From: an uncultured Anaerolineales bacterium
GTDB taxonomy: Bacteria > Chloroflexota > Anaerolineae > Anaerolineales > Villigracilaceae
Assembly: GCA_937928015.1 (NCBI GenBank)
Contig: CALFXA010000077.1
Span: 1 to 14,672 of the forward strand
Length of the DNA stretch: 14,672 nt
Direction: 5' to 3'
A program made the translations under genes and the position numbers. Positions 13,121-14,672 of the stretch are shown piece by piece; position 1 is the first letter of the stretch, and each line of letters opens with the position of its first letter. Below the pieces are notes generated by a model, which made no database searches, had not been told where the DNA came from, and was given only the letters and a program-made list of their open reading frames with translations.

Positions 13121-14672
13121 TTATCCTTGCGCGCTTTCCCATTCCGTCAGCTTCTCGTCCATCTCGCGTTGGACGCGCTCGTAGTCCTTGCCGAGCTGCG
13201 CCACCACCCCAGCATCCGCGGGTGGATTTTCCAACTGCGCGGCCAGGTCGGCCAGTTGACGTTCGAGGGCGGCGATGGCATTTTCTAACTCTTGAAGTTG
13301 GGCGACCTTGCGGCGTTCCTCTTTGGTCTTGACGTTCCTGGCCTTGCGCTCCTCGTTCGAGGTCCGCGTTTCGACCAGTTCCGCCTGTTGCTCGGCCAGA
13401 CGTACGGCCTGCTTCTCACGTTCCTCTTTCAACTGCGAGTAGGTACCCTTGAAGGCCGTCATCTGGCTTTCGTTGGGATCCACCTCCCAAATCTGGGTGG
13501 CGAGGGCGTCGATGAGATAACGGTCGTGGCTGACCAGCAGGATGGTGCCCTGATAGGCATCCAGCACGGCCTGCAACACTTCCTGCGAGGTGATGTCGAG
13601 GTGGTTGGTCGGCTCGTCGAGCAGGAGCAGGTTGGTGTCCTGAAGCGCCAGCTTGGCCAGGGCCAGACGTCCGCGTTCGCCGCCCGAGAGCATCGAGACC
13701 AGCTTGAAGACGTCATCGCCCGAGAAGAGGAATTTGCCCAGGTATTCGCGTCCTTGAAATGGCAACATGCCAGGCGAGGCGGCCAGGATCTCGTCGAGGA
13801 CCGTCCTTTCAGGGTTGAGCCCCTCGTGGGCCTGGGCAAAATAGCCGACGTGCAGGCTGGCACCGAGCAGCACTTCGCCTGCCAGCGGAGTCAACTGTCC
13901 GAGAATGGTCTTGAGGAAGGTGGACTTGCCCGCGCCGTTCGGGCCGATCAAGGCGGCGCAGTCGGTGCGGCGCAGTTCCAGGTCGGGTGCAGAGAAGAGC
14001 AGCTTGCCCGGGTAACCGACCTGCAGGTCGTGGGTGCGGATGACCAGTTCACCGGAGCGCTGCTCGGAGCGCAGATGCAGGTGAAGGTCGGGCATGGTGC
14101 GCACGGGCGGACGCAGCGAACGCACGCGCCGTTCGGCCTCTTCCACACCGAACGAGCTAGTGGTGGTCTCCACGTCGAGCTGCGACCAGTTGGTGTTGAG
14201 CGCCGCGTCCATACCGACCTGTTCGATGGCCTGTACCAGCCGTGAGAGGCGCTTGAGCTTGCCCTTGGCCTGCAGCGTGTTCTGACCCGAGATGTTCTTC
14301 TTGATGTACTCGACTTCCTTGAGCAGCTTTTCCTTCTCGCCTTCGAAGACCTCGGCGCGATGGTTCCAGCGAATCTCACGTTCCTGCAAATAGATGCTGT
14401 AGTTGCCGCGATACAACTCCGAGCCCGCGGGCGACATTTCGAGCAACACGTTGCAGGCGTGGTCGAGGAAATAGCGGTCGTGCGAGACGATGATGGCCGC
14501 GCCCTCCCACTGCGTGAGGTACCCTTCGAGCCACTCCACGGCGCGGATGTCGAGGTGGTTGGTGGGTTCGTCGAGCAACAGCAGGTCGGGGTTGGTCAGC
14601 AGCAGGCGCGCGAGATGGGCGCGGGTGCGCTGTCCGCCAGAGAGATGGTCGAGCGACATGCGGAAGTCGGGT
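13121..14672 (-). CDS. ABC-F family ATPase (Uup/EttA-like), 5' end outside window
   Basis: A soluble ABC-F protein with two ATPase domains and no membrane segments, expected to act on the ribosome. About 516 codons are visible; the frame stays open to the window edge, so the first Walker A is missing. Counting from the first in-window Met: signature LSGGQ 6-10, Walker B LLLLDE and TNHLD (26-37), SHDRYFLD; then an inter-domain linker (about 90-205) rich in charged helices. The second ATPase domain has GPNGAGKST (239-247), LSGGE (324-328), LLLLDEPTNHLD (344-355) and SHDRYLID. A charged coiled-coil tail (about 408-512) resembles the C-terminal extension of Uup and some antibiotic-resistance ABC-F proteins. 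Whether it is housekeeping or resistance cannot be decided here. Confidence 0.95.
   Translation of the reverse strand, partial: PDFRMSLDHLSGGQRTRAHLARLLLTNPDLLLLDEPTNHLDIRAVEWLEGYLTQWEGAAIIVSHDRYFLDHACNVLLEMSPAGSELYRGNYSIYLQEREIRWNHRAEVFEGEKEKLLKEVEYIKKNISGQNTLQAKGKLKRLSRLVQAIEQVGMDAALNTNWSQLDVETTTSSFGVEEAERRVRSLRPPVRTMPDLHLHLRSEQRSGELVIRTHDLQVGYPGKLLFSAPDLELRRTDCAALIGPNGAGKSTFLKTILGQLTPLAGEVLLGASLHVGYFAQAHEGLNPERTVLDEILAASPGMLPFQGREYLGKFLFSGDDVFKLVSMLSGGERGRLALAKLALQDTNLLLLDEPTNHLDITSQEVLQAVLDAYQGTILLVSHDRYLIDALATQIWEVDPNESQMTAFKGTYSQLKEEREKQAVRLAEQQAELVETRTSNEERKARNVKTKEERRKVAQLQELENAIAALERQLADLAAQLENPPADAGVVAQLGKDYERVQREMDEKLTEWESAQG

Noticed and set aside
13292..14245. Long plus-strand frame (317 aa) opposite the ABC-F gene
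   Set aside because: It is a shadow of a well-conserved ABC-F sequence with no ribosome site or motifs of its own.

Overview
The window looks like chromosomal DNA of a GC-rich bacterium. Several gene ends carry short dispersed palindromic repeats. My best guess is a Chloroflexota (Anaerolineae-type) genome. This is inference from gene style, TATAAT boxes lying almost on the start codon, and a familiar class of 'GTCATTGCGAGG' repeats; no marker gene here fixes the taxonomy.

Layout. Positions 1-300: a tRNA-Ser(GCT) with encoded CCA and an intrinsic terminator, then a partial copy of the tRNA 3' end plus terminator exactly 90 bp downstream, then a pair of interlocked inverted repeats. Positions 286-1446 (-): an ATP-grasp ligase. 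Positions 1517-2134 (+): an AT-richer two-membrane-segment protein of unknown function with its own terminator. Positions 2229-7073 (+): a run of five genes, namely an OleD-like NAD(P)-dependent reductase, a metallo-beta-lactamase-fold hydrolase, a GNAT-type acyltransferase, a ketoacyl synthase III (OleA/FabH-like) and a class I methyltransferase. The reductase and methyltransferase each have a TATAAT box 7-9 nt before the ATG, which predicts (near-)leaderless mRNAs.

Positions 7350-9296 (-): a fused TMD-NBD ABC exporter convergent with that run. Positions 9440-12522 (+): a small membrane protein, a VIT1/CCC1-type metal transporter and two tandem, translationally coupled cation diffusion facilitators, which together look like a metal export or homeostasis operon. 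It ends in a bidirectional terminator shared with a convergent small membrane protein (12570-12974, -). Positions 13121-14672 (-): most of an ABC-F ATPase whose 5' end lies outside the window. No gene-free stretch exceeds 300 bp; the longest are 92-285 (repeats and terminators) and 7074-7349 (hairpins and terminators).

The most interesting part is 2229-6368. A C-H-N ketoacyl synthase and an OleD-like reductase suggest acyl-chain condensation and beta-keto reduction, as in long-chain olefin or beta-lactone pathways. However, no OleB or OleC is present; a metallo-hydrolase and a GNAT-fold enzyme occupy the middle instead, and an ATP-grasp ligase sits nearby. I propose this as an uncharacterised acyl-derived metabolite pathway. 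The same stretch shows repeat elements that have become coding sequence or translation signals at three gene ends.
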